A stretch of DNA of 64,000 nucleotides from Cerrena zonata (lineage: Eukaryota; Basidiomycota; Agaricomycetes; Polyporales; Cerrenaceae). The DNA is taken from the NCBI GenBank assembly GCA_038087015.1, contig JASBNA010000015.1, forward strand, positions 558,001 to 622,000. The letters are read 5' to 3'. The notes under the pieces are model-generated. The model ran no database searches and had not been told where the DNA came from. It worked only from the letters and a program-made list of their open reading frames with translations. This document shows, in pieces, positions 19,254-28,264 of the stretch; position 1 is the first letter of the stretch; the number at the start of each line of letters is the position of its first letter. The translations under genes and the position numbers were made by a program.

Positions 19254-20332
19254 TTAACTGGATGGATTCATGTATGCAAAGGTCAAGTAGGAGGTGTGGG
19301 TTTTGATTTCAGACTCGATTTTGGTGACTTGTCTCCAGTCGAAACGAGAGTCACCTTCCTTGACTCTAGTTCCTTTTCCAAAAGGATTGTATTCTTTTGG
19401 CTGCAAAGGTTTTTCATTAGACGGTTCTGGGGTTTCGTCAGTGTCGACCTCATCTATTTTGCGTTTTGGCGGATTGACATTACTGGCTCTTTTGCCTTCG
19501 ATACCCATTTGTTTTCTGGATTGGATGTTTTTCAATCTTTTCACAACATCGTCTACCGACCTCACCATTTCTCTTCTGGCTTCCCATCTTCTTCCTTGCA
19601 CTTCAACCATTTCTATATTGCTCCAGCCTTCGTCTTGTAAAGCCTTAACTGTCTTGTCTACTTGTTCAATGCAAGGAGAAAAACAACAGAGCCCAACACG
19701 TTTTTTATTGGTGATCACTGATTTTAAATTCTTAACTGCTATCCATGGAGAAGGTAAATCGAGGAATACGGCTTCTCCTTGAATTCCTCCTTCTTGGTCA
19801 AAACCTTGAGGAATGTTTTCGATATCAAATCCATCATTACAAACGTCTCTATGGGTGATCAAAGTATTTTGAGTGATACCATGTTCTTCTAGTTCTCTTC
19901 TTGCTTCCAAGTATCTTGGTTCATGGAACTCATATGTGAACAAGCGACCATCTAACCCAATGGTTCTTGCAAATGAGTGGGTGAATGATGCTGAACCAGT
20001 TCCTGCTTCAATCACTCGACTCCCACTACAAACATTTAGTCTCTGGATAATATACGAAGAATCATGTGAGTAAACAATTTGAGTTCTATGCGGTAAGAAA
20101 TCGTCCAGAGCTCGGGTGACGGATGAAGTAAGTGGATGTACCCGTAATCGTTAATTCCTCCCATTTGTTGTCCGTACTTCATTCCAATCATCTTATCGTG
20201 GTCAAAATGACCGTATCTAGAATTTAATCGTTCGCCTCTTTTCACAGTGATAGGTTTGATTTGGTTTCGGCTTATAAACGCCAAAACCAAGTCACCTTCC
20301 TCTATAACATCCTTATAGCCATAAAATGACAT
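19254..20332 (-). CDS. TRM61: Trm61 (Gcd14), catalytic subunit of tRNA m1A58 methyltransferase; one apparent frameshift
   Basis: With Trm6 it methylates adenosine 58 of tRNA, including initiator tRNA-Met, in the nucleus. The N-terminal part (ATG at 20332) reads [17 protein letters not shown] ... [13 protein letters not shown] ... PSPELWT, and the rest reads [16 protein letters not shown] ... [17 protein letters not shown] (SAM motif I), [15 protein letters not shown] (motif IV) and [15 protein letters not shown]. Between PELWT and LPHRTQ the frame shifts by what looks like one missing base at about 20094-20100 (an A/T run). Both parts match one contiguous yeast protein of similar length, about 355 residues. 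In S. cerevisiae the gene is essential, so a sequencing deletion is likelier than a real break. The tail is charged and ends ASLAFAY-like with the conserved HTSYLTFA. Confidence 0.93.
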
Positions 20333-20791
20333 TCTAATCTTGCTTTCCTGGGAATATTCTAATTGTAAAAGTAGTTGAAAAATTGCAATTTTTCATATAC
20401 GCTTTTTTTATCTCATCTCATCAATAAACCCGTGCATCTTTCTCTAAAAATTGGACAAACGATTTCCAAATTTACAGCTCGAATAGCCAATTGGACAATA
20501 TTTGGTAGAATAGCTTCTTCAATTAGCCTTCCCTGTCGGTATCGGTAGACTTCTTTACCTATAAACAGTACTCCGTAAGAGTTATACCTAGCAAATTAGT
20601 CGTGTAAACACCCATACCTTTTGGAAGAAAATTTTGCGTGCGAGGAAATTGCCAAATTTTGCTTCTTGGGAGAGTTTTGACGTTGATATCAACAACAATA
20701 CTCTTGATTGGATCTGTTATTAAGGAGAACTTCATTCGAACACTTGACAGAAGGCTATACTTGTTTTCCATACGATATTAGATTTGAAAGA
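20333..20791. promoter_or_regulatory. Divergent promoter TRM61 / LSM1 with RRPE-like palindrome and PAC-like sites
   Basis: Bases 20376-20395 form a perfect 20-bp palindrome, TGAAAAATTGCAATTTTTCA, made of two back-to-back RRPE-like half sites. About 16 bp further on, CTCATC occurs twice in overlap (20412-20417 and 20417-20422), which reads GATGAG, the PAC core, toward TRM61. PAC plus RRPE is the usual signature of ribosome/tRNA biogenesis genes in yeasts. They lie 45-90 bp from the TRM61 start. LSM1 starts at 20792, about 400 bp away. Confidence 0.65.
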
Positions 20792-21298
20792 ATGGCTTCA
20801 ATACCTCAACAACAGCAAGCCTCGTCCGACCCAATGGGGTCCAATGCTGAAGATTTGTATTTGGAATCTTATGCTTTTACCACTGCTGCTGCTATTGTAG
20901 GTTCGGTTGATAGAAAAGTTTATGTTTTGTTGAGAGACGGAAGAAATTTATTTGGTATTTTAAGAACTTTTGACCAATTTGCTAATTTGGTTCTACAAGA
21001 TACCATAGAGAGAATTTATCTTAATGACTCTCAAGCTGAATCAAAGGAGCCAAATAGATTTGGTGAGGCTTATAGAGGAGTTTTCTTGGTGAGAGGTGAA
21101 AACGTTGTTATGCTTGGTGAGTTGGATATCGATCAGGAAGATGATCATTTGGAATCTTTGCAACAAATTCCGTTTGAAGAAGCTGAAACTGAATTGAAAT
21201 CTATTCATAAAGCTAAATTGAAAGAAGAAAAAATAAAAACCAAAAAACTTTTATCTAAAGGTCTTATTAATGATTTTGTTAAATCAGATTTATATTAA
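20792..21298 (+). CDS. LSM1: Lsm1, decapping-activator subunit of the cytoplasmic Lsm1-7 ring
   Basis: A 168-residue Sm-like protein. The Lsm1-7-Pat1 complex binds the 3' ends of deadenylated mRNA and promotes decapping. The Sm1 motif is SVDRKVYVLLRDGRNLFGIL followed by RTFDQFANLVLQD; the Sm2 motif is RGENVVMLGELD. The C-terminal tail (KSIHKAKLKEEK ... FVKSDLY) matches the long Lsm1-specific tail, which ends HKSDMY in yeast. The first in-frame ATG that fits is at 20792 (MASIPQQQQ); the frame is open further upstream only by way of non-ATG codons. Confidence 0.96.
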   Translation: MASIPQQQQASSDPMGSNAEDLYLESYAFTTAAAIVGSVDRKVYVLLRDGRNLFGILRTFDQFANLVLQDTIERIYLNDSQAESKEPNRFGEAYRGVFLVRGENVVMLGELDIDQEDDHLESLQQIPFEEAETELKSIHKAKLKEEKIKTKKLLSKGLINDFVKSDLY

Positions 21299-21615
21299 TA
21301 CTTTATTATTATGTTTGGTACTATATTATAACGGTTATGTGCTCATGTTACTGTATTTTAATCTCTTTTTTTTTTCACTTTATTTCAAAGTTTAGCCTTT
21401 CTTTTTCAATTACTTGACTTGCTTATTTCGGGGAAATAATCAGTTTTTATATTATGATACTTACTTTTTTTTTTTTTTTTTGCTTTTTTTGCCTTTTTTG
21501 GACTTTTTTTTTTGCAGTCACCATATAGATAAATATATTTACATCAAGTGTACATCTAGTGTATTCATATCAAGGGTCATATGTATTCGTGTTATCTTTT
21601 TGCTATATATGCTAC
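21299..21615. other. Convergent 3' region LSM1 / acyl-CoA dehydrogenase
   Basis: About 320 bp of very T-rich sequence with T-runs near 21370, 21467-21481 and 21505. It contains 3' UTRs only, as far as can be seen. Confidence 0.5.
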
Positions 21616-22938
21616 TCAAAGTTTTGGGAAGTTTTTGTAATTTTCGAAAAATTGATCAGCTTCTTGATATTTCTTAGCATGATACCTTCCTAATTGATTC
21701 AAATGGGCTTCATCGGGTCCGTCAGCAATTCTTAATGTTCTTGCATGAGCGTACATTCTTGCTAGCTCGACATCTTGAGAAACCCCTTCTGCACCAAAAA
21801 CTTGAATAGCCCAATCTAAAATTTTGAGAATAGTTCTAGGAGTTTCAATTTTGGCCATAGCAATATCTTGTTGAGCCACTTTGGCATTGGATATATCGAT
21901 TTTATGAGCAGCATTCAAAACTAGTAAACGACAGGATTGAATATCAATTTTGTTTTGAGCAAACGCATTAATAAATGACTCTCTTTGATTCATTGGCTTT
22001 CCAAAAATAATTCTATGATTGGCTCTTTGGTTTGCCCTTAATAATGCAAATTCACCTGCTCCAATTAATCTCATACAATGATGGATTCTACCTGGACCTA
22101 AACGAGATTGAATTAATTCAAATCCTCTTCCTTCGGAAGCAAGAATAGCATTTGGAGTGTCTTCTGTTGGCACTTCATAATCATCAAAAATAACTTCACA
22201 ATGACCGTGAGGAGCATCATCGTATCCAAATACCGTCAATGGTCTAATTAATCTTGCTTTCCCAGAACTCAAAGCTTTCTTTGCATCTAATACCAAAACG
22301 GTGTGATTCTTATAAGCTTCTTTACCAGATTTATCACTGGTTTTACACATAACTAACCAAACAGCACATCTTGGATCACCGGCACCGGAAGCAAACCATT
22401 TGACCCCATTCAAAACGTAATTCCCCTTTGAGTTCAATTTAGCAGACACCGAGATATTCAAAGCATTGGAAGACGAAGTACCCTTTTCAGTCATGAGAAA
22501 GGCAGAACGAATTTCCCCGTTAAGTAAAGGATGAAGCCACTTCTTCTTTTGATATTCAGTCCCAAATTTAGCGAAAAGCTCCATATTACCAGTATCTGGA
22601 GCATTTGTATTGGTAGCTTCTGGAGCTACAAATGACCTACCAAGGTATTGAGCCATCAACCCATACTCTAAATTAGTAAATCCCGGTCCTTCAGGATAAT
22701 GATTCGACAAAAACATATTCCAAAGACCCAATTCACGGGCTTTCACCTTGAGCTTTTCGGTGATCTCTGGAGTCGATTTCCATCTTGTCGCTGGATCATC
22801 AGGCATTTGCTTGAAGTAAAGCTCATCTGCTGGCAAACAGTAATTATTAACAAAATCTTTGCATTTCTGAATTGCATCCAACCCTTTTGGTGAAAGCTTA
22901 TCTAAGAAAATAGCAGGAATATCCTCTTTAATCGACAT
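21616..22938 (-). CDS. Acyl-CoA dehydrogenase (ACAD10/11-like)
   Basis: A 440-residue flavoprotein dehydrogenase that introduces the alpha-beta double bond into an acyl-CoA. The N-terminal helical domain is followed by FLMTEKGTSSSNA (substrate/FAD region), WFASGAGDPRCAVWLVM, and the C-terminal helical domain with RLGPGRIHHCMRLIGAGEFAL, QVFGAEGVSQDVELARMYAHARTLRIADGPDEAH. This pattern is that of the ACAD10/11-like clade found in filamentous fungi and Candida-type yeasts and absent from S. cerevisiae, which keeps only peroxisomal acyl-CoA oxidase. The ATG at 22938 gives MSIKEDIPAIF; the frame continues upstream only to a TTG codon. No presequence is obvious. The C-terminus, NFPKL, could act as a variant peroxisomal PTS1; this is inference. 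Confidence 0.92.
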   Translation of the reverse strand: MSIKEDIPAIFLDKLSPKGLDAIQKCKDFVNNYCLPADELYFKQMPDDPATRWKSTPEITEKLKVKARELGLWNMFLSNHYPEGPGFTNLEYGLMAQYLGRSFVAPEATNTNAPDTGNMELFAKFGTEYQKKKWLHPLLNGEIRSAFLMTEKGTSSSNALNISVSAKLNSKGNYVLNGVKWFASGAGDPRCAVWLVMCKTSDKSGKEAYKNHTVLVLDAKKALSSGKARLIRPLTVFGYDDAPHGHCEVIFDDYEVPTEDTPNAILASEGRGFELIQSRLGPGRIHHCMRLIGAGEFALLRANQRANHRIIFGKPMNQRESFINAFAQNKIDIQSCRLLVLNAAHKIDISNAKVAQQDIAMAKIETPRTILKILDWAIQVFGAEGVSQDVELARMYAHARTLRIADGPDEAHLNQLGRYHAKKYQEADQFFENYKNFPKL

Positions 22939-23316
22939 TTTGTCAGTACGGTTCTGAAGAATTGAGTTATCCAAATCAATGGGAAGGGGATTCTCCGGAT
23001 TTAAATATTTTTCAAATTAACCTTTGACGGATGGAGATAACTCTTAAATCAAGTTTCGAACAGTTTTTTTGATCCAAAACTTTTCGGTTCTAACTGTACC
23101 CCGCAAAAATAGGTACGGATTCTCTTTTTTCGTTTTTGCAGTTTAGCTTCTCCAATTTGCATGTTGTGTATTTTGCAGTTTTCCTTTTTATAAACTGCAA
23201 ATGATACTCGCTAGACAAGAGGAGGGCAAATCGAAGTTGACCATTAAAAGTAACTTTTCGATATCAAGCTCTTATCCATTATAGACACGTTAAGACTTTG
23301 AAACGACGCATCCATC
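22939..23316. promoter_or_regulatory. Divergent promoter acyl-CoA dehydrogenase / RPN7
   Basis: About 380 bp. At 23221-23230 the sequence GGAGGGCAAA resembles the proteasome-associated control element (PACE, GGTGGCAAA in S. cerevisiae; GAAGGCAAAA in C. albicans) that binds Rpn4, and lies about 90 bp upstream of RPN7. The match is not exact. Confidence 0.4.
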
Positions 23317-24525
23317 ATGAGTGAATTTGATTCTGATGTCCCAAAAATCCCTGATTATACTTTATCGGAAAAGCAATTCCTTTTATCAAAGAATCTTGAT
23401 AACGCTGGCCACCGTGAAGAGTTAGTCAAAGAACTTCTTGAGTCAATCAAAGAGAAAAAATTGGCACCATATTATAAATATTTGACATCTGAGTTACCCG
23501 AAATAGTGAGATTCGATCAAACTTTGTATAGTTCATTAAAGAATGAAAATGAAAAGCAAATTGCTGAATTGAATAAAAAGATTAAAGATGCAGAAGAGGA
23601 TGATGAAACTAAAGACGAAATCTTACCTTCTACTATCAGACTTGCCGAGTACTACACTGAAATCATCGATAAGCAAAATGCCATTGCCACTTATAAAAAA
23701 GCTTTAGAATTGACTCAAAGTACTGGTTCTAAGATTGATATTTTATTGACTTTGGCTAGAATTGAATTTTTCTTCAATGATTATCCTGCAGTGGCAAAAT
23801 ACTTGGATCAAGTTAAGGCTCAAATCGATAAAGGTGGTGACTGGGAACGTCGTAACCGTTATAAAACTTATCATGGTATCTACTTGTTGGCTACAAGAAA
23901 TTTTTCTGAAGCCGCTAAATTATTAATTGATTCCTTAGCAACTTTCACTTCCACTGAAATATGTTCTTATGAACAAGTTGCTCATTATTCTATTGTTGCC
24001 GGTGTATTATCCTTAGATAGAGTTGATCTTAAATCGAAGATTATCGATTCTCCAGAAATTTTATCCATTTATTCATCCACTTCATATTTGGAACCTTTAA
24101 TCAATTTAACAAACTCTTTATACACTTGTCAATATAATTATTTTTTCCAATACTTATTGGAAACTCATGATAAATTGTTATTGACCAACAAATATTTAAA
24201 CCAACATGCAAATTATTTCTTAAGAGAATTGAGATGTAAAGCATATGGTCAATTATTAGAAAGTTATAAATCCTTATCCTTAAAGTCAATGGCTAGAAAT
24301 TTCAGTATTAGTGAGGAATTTTTGGATCAAGATTTATGCAAATTCATACCAAATAAAAAATTGAATTGTACCGTTGATAAAGTTAACGGTATCATCGAAA
24401 CAAATAGACCTGATAATAAGAACAGCCAGTATCACTTATTGATTAAGCAAGGTGATAACTTATTGACCAAATTGCAAAAATACGGTGCCGCTGTTAAATT
24501 AAGTGGTGCTGAACGTGTTGCCTAA
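23317..24525 (+). CDS. RPN7: Rpn7, 19S lid subunit of the 26S proteasome
   Basis: A 402-residue PCI-domain subunit of the proteasome lid. The N-terminal helical (TPR-like) repeats include LPSTIRLAEYYTEIIDKQNA and DILLTLARIEFFFNDY. A conserved core is GGDWERRNRYKTYHGIYLL, followed by NFSEAAKLLIDSLATF. The PCI/winged-helix region runs from about residue 220 to 375, with YFLRELRCKAYGQLLESYKSLSL and CTVDKVNGIIETNRPD. The length is close to that of the yeast protein (429). The ATG at 23317 is the first in frame. No CTG codon was noticed in the gene, as expected for a conserved gene of a CUG-Ser yeast. It is essential in S. cerevisiae. Confidence 0.96.
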   Translation: MSEFDSDVPKIPDYTLSEKQFLLSKNLDNAGHREELVKELLESIKEKKLAPYYKYLTSELPEIVRFDQTLYSSLKNENEKQIAELNKKIKDAEEDDETKDEILPSTIRLAEYYTEIIDKQNAIATYKKALELTQSTGSKIDILLTLARIEFFFNDYPAVAKYLDQVKAQIDKGGDWERRNRYKTYHGIYLLATRNFSEAAKLLIDSLATFTSTEICSYEQVAHYSIVAGVLSLDRVDLKSKIIDSPEILSIYSSTSYLEPLINLTNSLYTCQYNYFFQYLLETHDKLLLTNKYLNQHANYFLRELRCKAYGQLLESYKSLSLKSMARNFSISEEFLDQDLCKFIPNKKLNCTVDKVNGIIETNRPDNKNSQYHLLIKQGDNLLTKLQKYGAAVKLSGAERVA

Positions 24526-24651
24526 TCGTATAAGTCCATATTAAAAGGTTTTTGTAAAATAAAAATAAATAATTAGATAATTCTACTTGTAGATCTAACT
24601 AATCACTGCTTAATAACTAATATACTAGTGTCAGTAGTGGAAAAAATGTGC

Positions 24652-24659
24652 AAAAAAAA
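24652..24659 (-). terminator. Pol III T-run terminator of tRNA-Leu
   Basis: Eight A bases on the plus strand, thus T8 on the transcript side, three bases beyond the tRNA 3' end. Confidence 0.8.
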
Positions 24660-24662
24660 TAA

Positions 24663-24746
24663 TGAAGGATGCGAGGTTCGAACTCGCGCGGACAACTGTC
24701 CAGCAGATCTTAAGTCTGCCGCCTTAGACCACTCGGCCAACCCTCC
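24663..24746 (-). tRNA. tRNA-Leu(TAA): tRNA-Leu (TAA)
   Basis: An 84-nt class II tRNA. On the minus strand the acceptor GGAGGGT (24746-24740) pairs with ATCCTTC (two G-U pairs), with discriminator A at 24663. The D arm is TGGCCGAGTGGTCTAAGGC, the anticodon loop is CTTAAGA with anticodon TAA, then comes a long variable arm, and the T arm has GTTCGAACCTC. There is no intron. It reads UUA, the favoured leucine codon in such AT-rich yeasts. Confidence 0.95.
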
Positions 24747-25024
24747 ATTTCATGAACTTTGAAATAACATGGTTTTTTATACTAATCCTTTTGAAATCTG
24801 ATAAAAAATTTGCAAAGCAAAAAAACCCTTTCAAAGTGTTGTTTTTCTTGAATTACACATCTTTAGATATTTCTATATTTTGTAACGTCTTAGTAATAGT
24901 TTTTTTTTTGAGCAAGATACCCTTTTAAAGAATTTTTTTTTTGCTCTTTGTATCTTTGCTAAATTAAATTCACCCCCGTTCCGAGGCATGTTTAATCTTC
25001 CACTCAAGACGCGAATTTCGTGAT

Positions 25025-25600
25025 ATGGTCACTTCCGCTGCACCAAATTTGGACAACTTAAAAACCATTTCTCCTGACACTTTCCGGAGTTTGAGTCAGA
25101 AACACAAATTACAAACCAAAAAACTTTCCATTAGCCAACATCTAACCCAATTTTTTCCTAGACAGGATGATCAATTAAGAAAATTTTGGAAAACTCTTTC
25201 CAGGTATTCTTTTTCCCAAATTCCTATCGATAATATTCACCTCTTCCATCTCGGAATTTACCTTTGGAAAATCTGGAATCAACAATCCTGTTCACTTTGC
25301 CAACATTCCTTTTCAACACCTATTTCAAAACACCAAGTTCTCACTCATGTGTATACCGGTTGTTCTGTTACCAGATCCCTTTGGGACTTATCAGGATGTT
25401 CCTGTTTAGATCGAACTTGGCTGCAAATTTTCGCACCTTCCAACTTAACCTCTCATTCAATCCCCAAGATAAATAGATACCTTTACTTAGTTAAATGTTT
25501 TATTGATTTTCGACGATCTTCATCGGCCTCTTCTGGGGTCCTTACTCGTCGGCTCATTAAAACAAAGGTATCTTTTTTCTTATCATCATATAAATTCTAA
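25025..25600 (+). mobile_element. C-terminal fragment of a LINE-type reverse transcriptase (zinc-binding tail)
   Basis: A 191-codon frame whose middle looks like the C-terminal zinc-binding region of non-LTR retrotransposon ORF2 proteins: FWKTLSRYSFSQIPIDNIHLF, then CSLCQ followed at the usual spacing by HVYTGCSVTRSLW, i.e. C-x2-C ... H-x4-C with the R-x-x-W that ends the motif. In CUG-clade yeasts such tails belong to Zorro-like L1 elements. No polymerase or endonuclease domain lies upstream (in-frame stop at about 24965). It is therefore either a 5'-truncated insertion or a small domesticated gene. It lies 280 bp from a tRNA gene. The ATG at 25025 is only the first Met; the frame is open from about 24968. 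Confidence 0.6.
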
Positions 25601-25793
25601 ACTCGATAAATTAATTACATCCTTTTCTTAATCAACTAAAGTGGTTTTTTCAAATTTTCCACTATGCACCCCTTTTTATATATCTCTATCTACTCTCTTT
25701 ATCTCTATATAGTTAGTATTTAGATCAAATATATAAAAATATACGTGAAAAAAAAAAAATTCACCAAATTATATTCACTAAATTATCTTCACT

Positions 25794-25946
25794 ATGACTC
25801 CAAGACAAGTTGTTTTCGCTGGTGCTACCGCTTATGGGGTGTTTAGCTACTGTATGGTTAAATACTATTATGATAACTCTTCTCTAAGAAGAATCTTTGT
25901 TAATGTTGATCCTGCCTATGATCATAAATTTGGTCATCATCACTAA
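25794..25946 (+). CDS. Small 50-residue conserved-type protein, possible mitochondrial or membrane microprotein
   Basis: ATG at 25794, TAA at 25944-25946. The protein starts MTPRQVVFAGATAYGVFSYC, so a short hydrophobic segment of about 15 residues follows a single basic residue; then comes MVKYYYDNSSLRRIF and a tail DPAYDHKFGHHH. The layout (short N-terminus, one membrane-type helix, charged tail) is that of fungal mitochondrial or ER microproteins. The leader is AT-rich, and the frame is uninterrupted with ordinary codons, which favours a real gene. I do not recognise a named orthologue with certainty; S. cerevisiae has several similar unnamed 50-residue proteins. Confidence 0.6.
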   Translation: MTPRQVVFAGATAYGVFSYCMVKYYYDNSSLRRIFVNVDPAYDHKFGHHH

Positions 25947-27331
25947 TCGCATTCCTATTTATTCGATATTTATTCAATCTTCAATAAATATTCCTTGTAA
26001 AAAAAAAAAACCCAGGTGATTCATACGTAAAGAAAACATTTGGCTGGGGGATAGTTCGTTGACTACCACCTTATAATGCTTTGAGTGCCAAGGGCCATGA
26101 GTGCAATTCTTTGGCATTGACTCCTTTAGCCTTCAATTTCAACGGCTAAAATTCCGAGCCAGATCTAATCTTGGTAATTGACCTGACTTGCTTTTGCTGA
26201 TGGTAACAACATACAAAGCCTTAGGCTTATTAGTCTTGATAAACTTCCCTCTGTTTTCACCCAGACCATTTTGTTCGGATTTCTATTGGACAATACGATC
26301 ATGGATCTAAACGATGGAAAAAATTTCTACAAAAGCAATCACTTCAACAGAAAATAGCACTGGAAGTTAAATCGCAAAGCCCTACTGGATATAAATAGAA
26401 TCTCTAAAATTCAAAATGATCTAAAACACTCCAGAACAATGGTGAAAAGAACGTTATACTAAATATTCTGATAATGGAATCATTTCAAATTGTTACCCAG
26501 ATTACATACAATCTGCGTCATCCAAGCCCAGAATAGAGTAATATAAGAGGATTTACAAGGCATTCCCAGCCTTCAAGGCTTACAATACTTCGACCTTAGT
26601 TATACTAAATCATGATTATGTACTTTCTAACTGAAATCGAGAAAGACGAGTGTTGGCTACTGCTCAATTCTTCAAACTGATTATTTGGGTGCGACTTTTG
26701 GAGATCAAAGTAAAAAAACTGCAAAAATCTAAAAAATCTTCTCAGTTGAATAACCCTGATTGATACGGCTATCCTTTCAAATAGCATTGAATGAACCCCA
26801 CCTTTGAGACGAAGGACTGACACCTCGAAGCACTGTTTCGAGAGTGGCAAACCTTTATTTGAGTAGTGAACCAAAATCACCCAATCCCCAATGTAGACGA
26901 GAACAGCATATGATTCAGGATGCTCATTCACTTTAGTTTCGATCGTTTACTCCTTGAGTGAATGGTTGCCAAAAAATTACCAAAAAGATAAATACACAGA
27001 CATGTGAAACTTGCACACAGATTCGAATCCATTGCAACATGTCAGTAAGCGACGGGTGAAAGCAACATAAAATAACCACGCTTATTTGAAGTATAACGAA
27101 TGTTACAAGCACGGAAAAACCCAAAACCCAAAGAACAAAAGAAAATAACAAAAGCTTCAAGCTTTGAGCCAAGGCATGTGAAAAGGTGTTTTTCTTAAGC
27201 CAGACAATTCAGTTGATCTAAAAAGGCTGCAACAATTACTGGCCTGACTCCAGAGGAATCAATTTGGAATCATATAAATATCACACCAATTTACTCAAAA
27301 AAATCTTTATAGAGAACAATTTCAAAGAAAG
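25947..27331. other. Long intergenic region with two adjacent hairpins
   Basis: Nearly 1.4 kb without a supported gene. Two stem-loops stand next to each other: TGCCAAGG (26086-26093) with CTTTGGCA (26109-26116), and TTTAGCC (26125-26131) with GGCTAAA (26144-26150). Two minus-strand open frames (26605-26931 and 26933-27172) show no family features and are not called. A non-coding RNA gene is possible but unproven. The last 100 bp are the promoter of the Rho-GDI-like gene. Confidence 0.45.
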
Positions 27332-27817
27332 ATGGCAAAAAAAACAAGAGAAGAGTTAATTGAAGATTTTCAATCAGAATTGATTGATTTAGTTTCCATG
27401 ACAATTGAAGTCGAAGGATATTCCAAGTCTTCAGAGTATCATCCTGAGATGGAAGATTTGCCGCAAAGATTACATTTCATCCTTCCCGAATACTCCACAT
27501 ACTATCTAATAATTACTTACAAAGTGAAAAGCAGAGCATTAAAGAAACTCACTTATTCTCAAGTAGTTAAGAAACATGGTATTCCTTTTGCATCAAGAGA
27601 CTTGCACATGAATGATCATGCTGAGGTTAACACTGAAGAAAATCCAACTCATCTGGTCCGCTTCCCTCCCGATAAATTACCGGGTGGTCGTTTAATCAGA
27701 GGTACTTATCCTGCCCATTCCAAATTCTATGAAGAGGGTAAGACAATTTTCAGTTGTGATTGGCTAATTGAAGTTGTCAAAAAGGACGAGCAACCAAGAA
27801 TTGGTGGTTTCAACTAA
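27332..27817 (+). CDS. Short, divergent Rho GDP-dissociation-inhibitor-like protein
   Basis: A 161-residue protein resembling the immunoglobulin-like C-terminal domain of Rho GDI, which holds the prenyl group of Rho GTPases and extracts them from membranes. Matching stretches are YYLIITYKVKSRALKKLTYSQVVKKHGIP, the equivalent of the YKLKIVFKV...LRYVQYIKKAGI region of yeast Rdi1, and then PPDKLPGGRLIRGTYPAHSKF and CDWLIEVVKKDE at the C-terminus. Yeast Rdi1 has about 202 residues, and the missing part is the N-terminal regulatory arm that contacts the GTPase switch regions. Only about 60 residues precede the conserved part here, and they differ. So this is either the only, reduced RDI1 of the organism or a paralogue with altered function. 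The ATG at 27332 is the first in frame. Confidence 0.75.
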   Translation: MAKKTREELIEDFQSELIDLVSMTIEVEGYSKSSEYHPEMEDLPQRLHFILPEYSTYYLIITYKVKSRALKKLTYSQVVKKHGIPFASRDLHMNDHAEVNTEENPTHLVRFPPDKLPGGRLIRGTYPAHSKFYEEGKTIFSCDWLIEVVKKDEQPRIGGFN

Positions 27818-28264
27818 TGAATGTTTAACGAAATACCATATTTGACCTAACTTCCCTTTCAATCTCTCTCTCTCTCTTATCTATATGTTCAATATATATG
27901 TATATTTCATTGTCATAGTTCGTATAGGTCACATGCCGTCTATCTCTGTCTCTCCATTTTTTTTTTGCACCCTTACACCAATTCTACCTAATCAGGGCGC
28001 GGATGACTATATATTTGCCCTTATTAATTTGTTACAGCAACATATTATCAGATAACCACAATTGTATTATCTGATTCTTCTTTAGTTTAGTCGACTGATT
28101 AACTGCTTTTGATACCCCAGCTTGTCGAATCGTTGAGAGATTGACAAGAAGTGCTTGCATTTAACTATATTTCCCCCATCCCCCGGTGCAGTGGTTTGAT
28201 CTTTTTGATAAGCTTATCGAACTGAGAGTATTGGGATTTAGTATTTTGATTACGAAAAACAACC
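27818..28264. promoter_or_regulatory. Intergenic region and UBC8 promoter
   Basis: About 450 bp with a CT-rich microsatellite (TCTCTCTCTC near 27862), a T9 run near 27958 and an AT-rich stretch at 28010-28080. No gene is seen. Confidence 0.5.

Noticed and set aside
26605..27172. Two consecutive minus-strand frames of 108 and 79 codons
   Set aside because: No conserved motif; one lacks an ATG start. A broken gene cannot be excluded, but nothing supports it.
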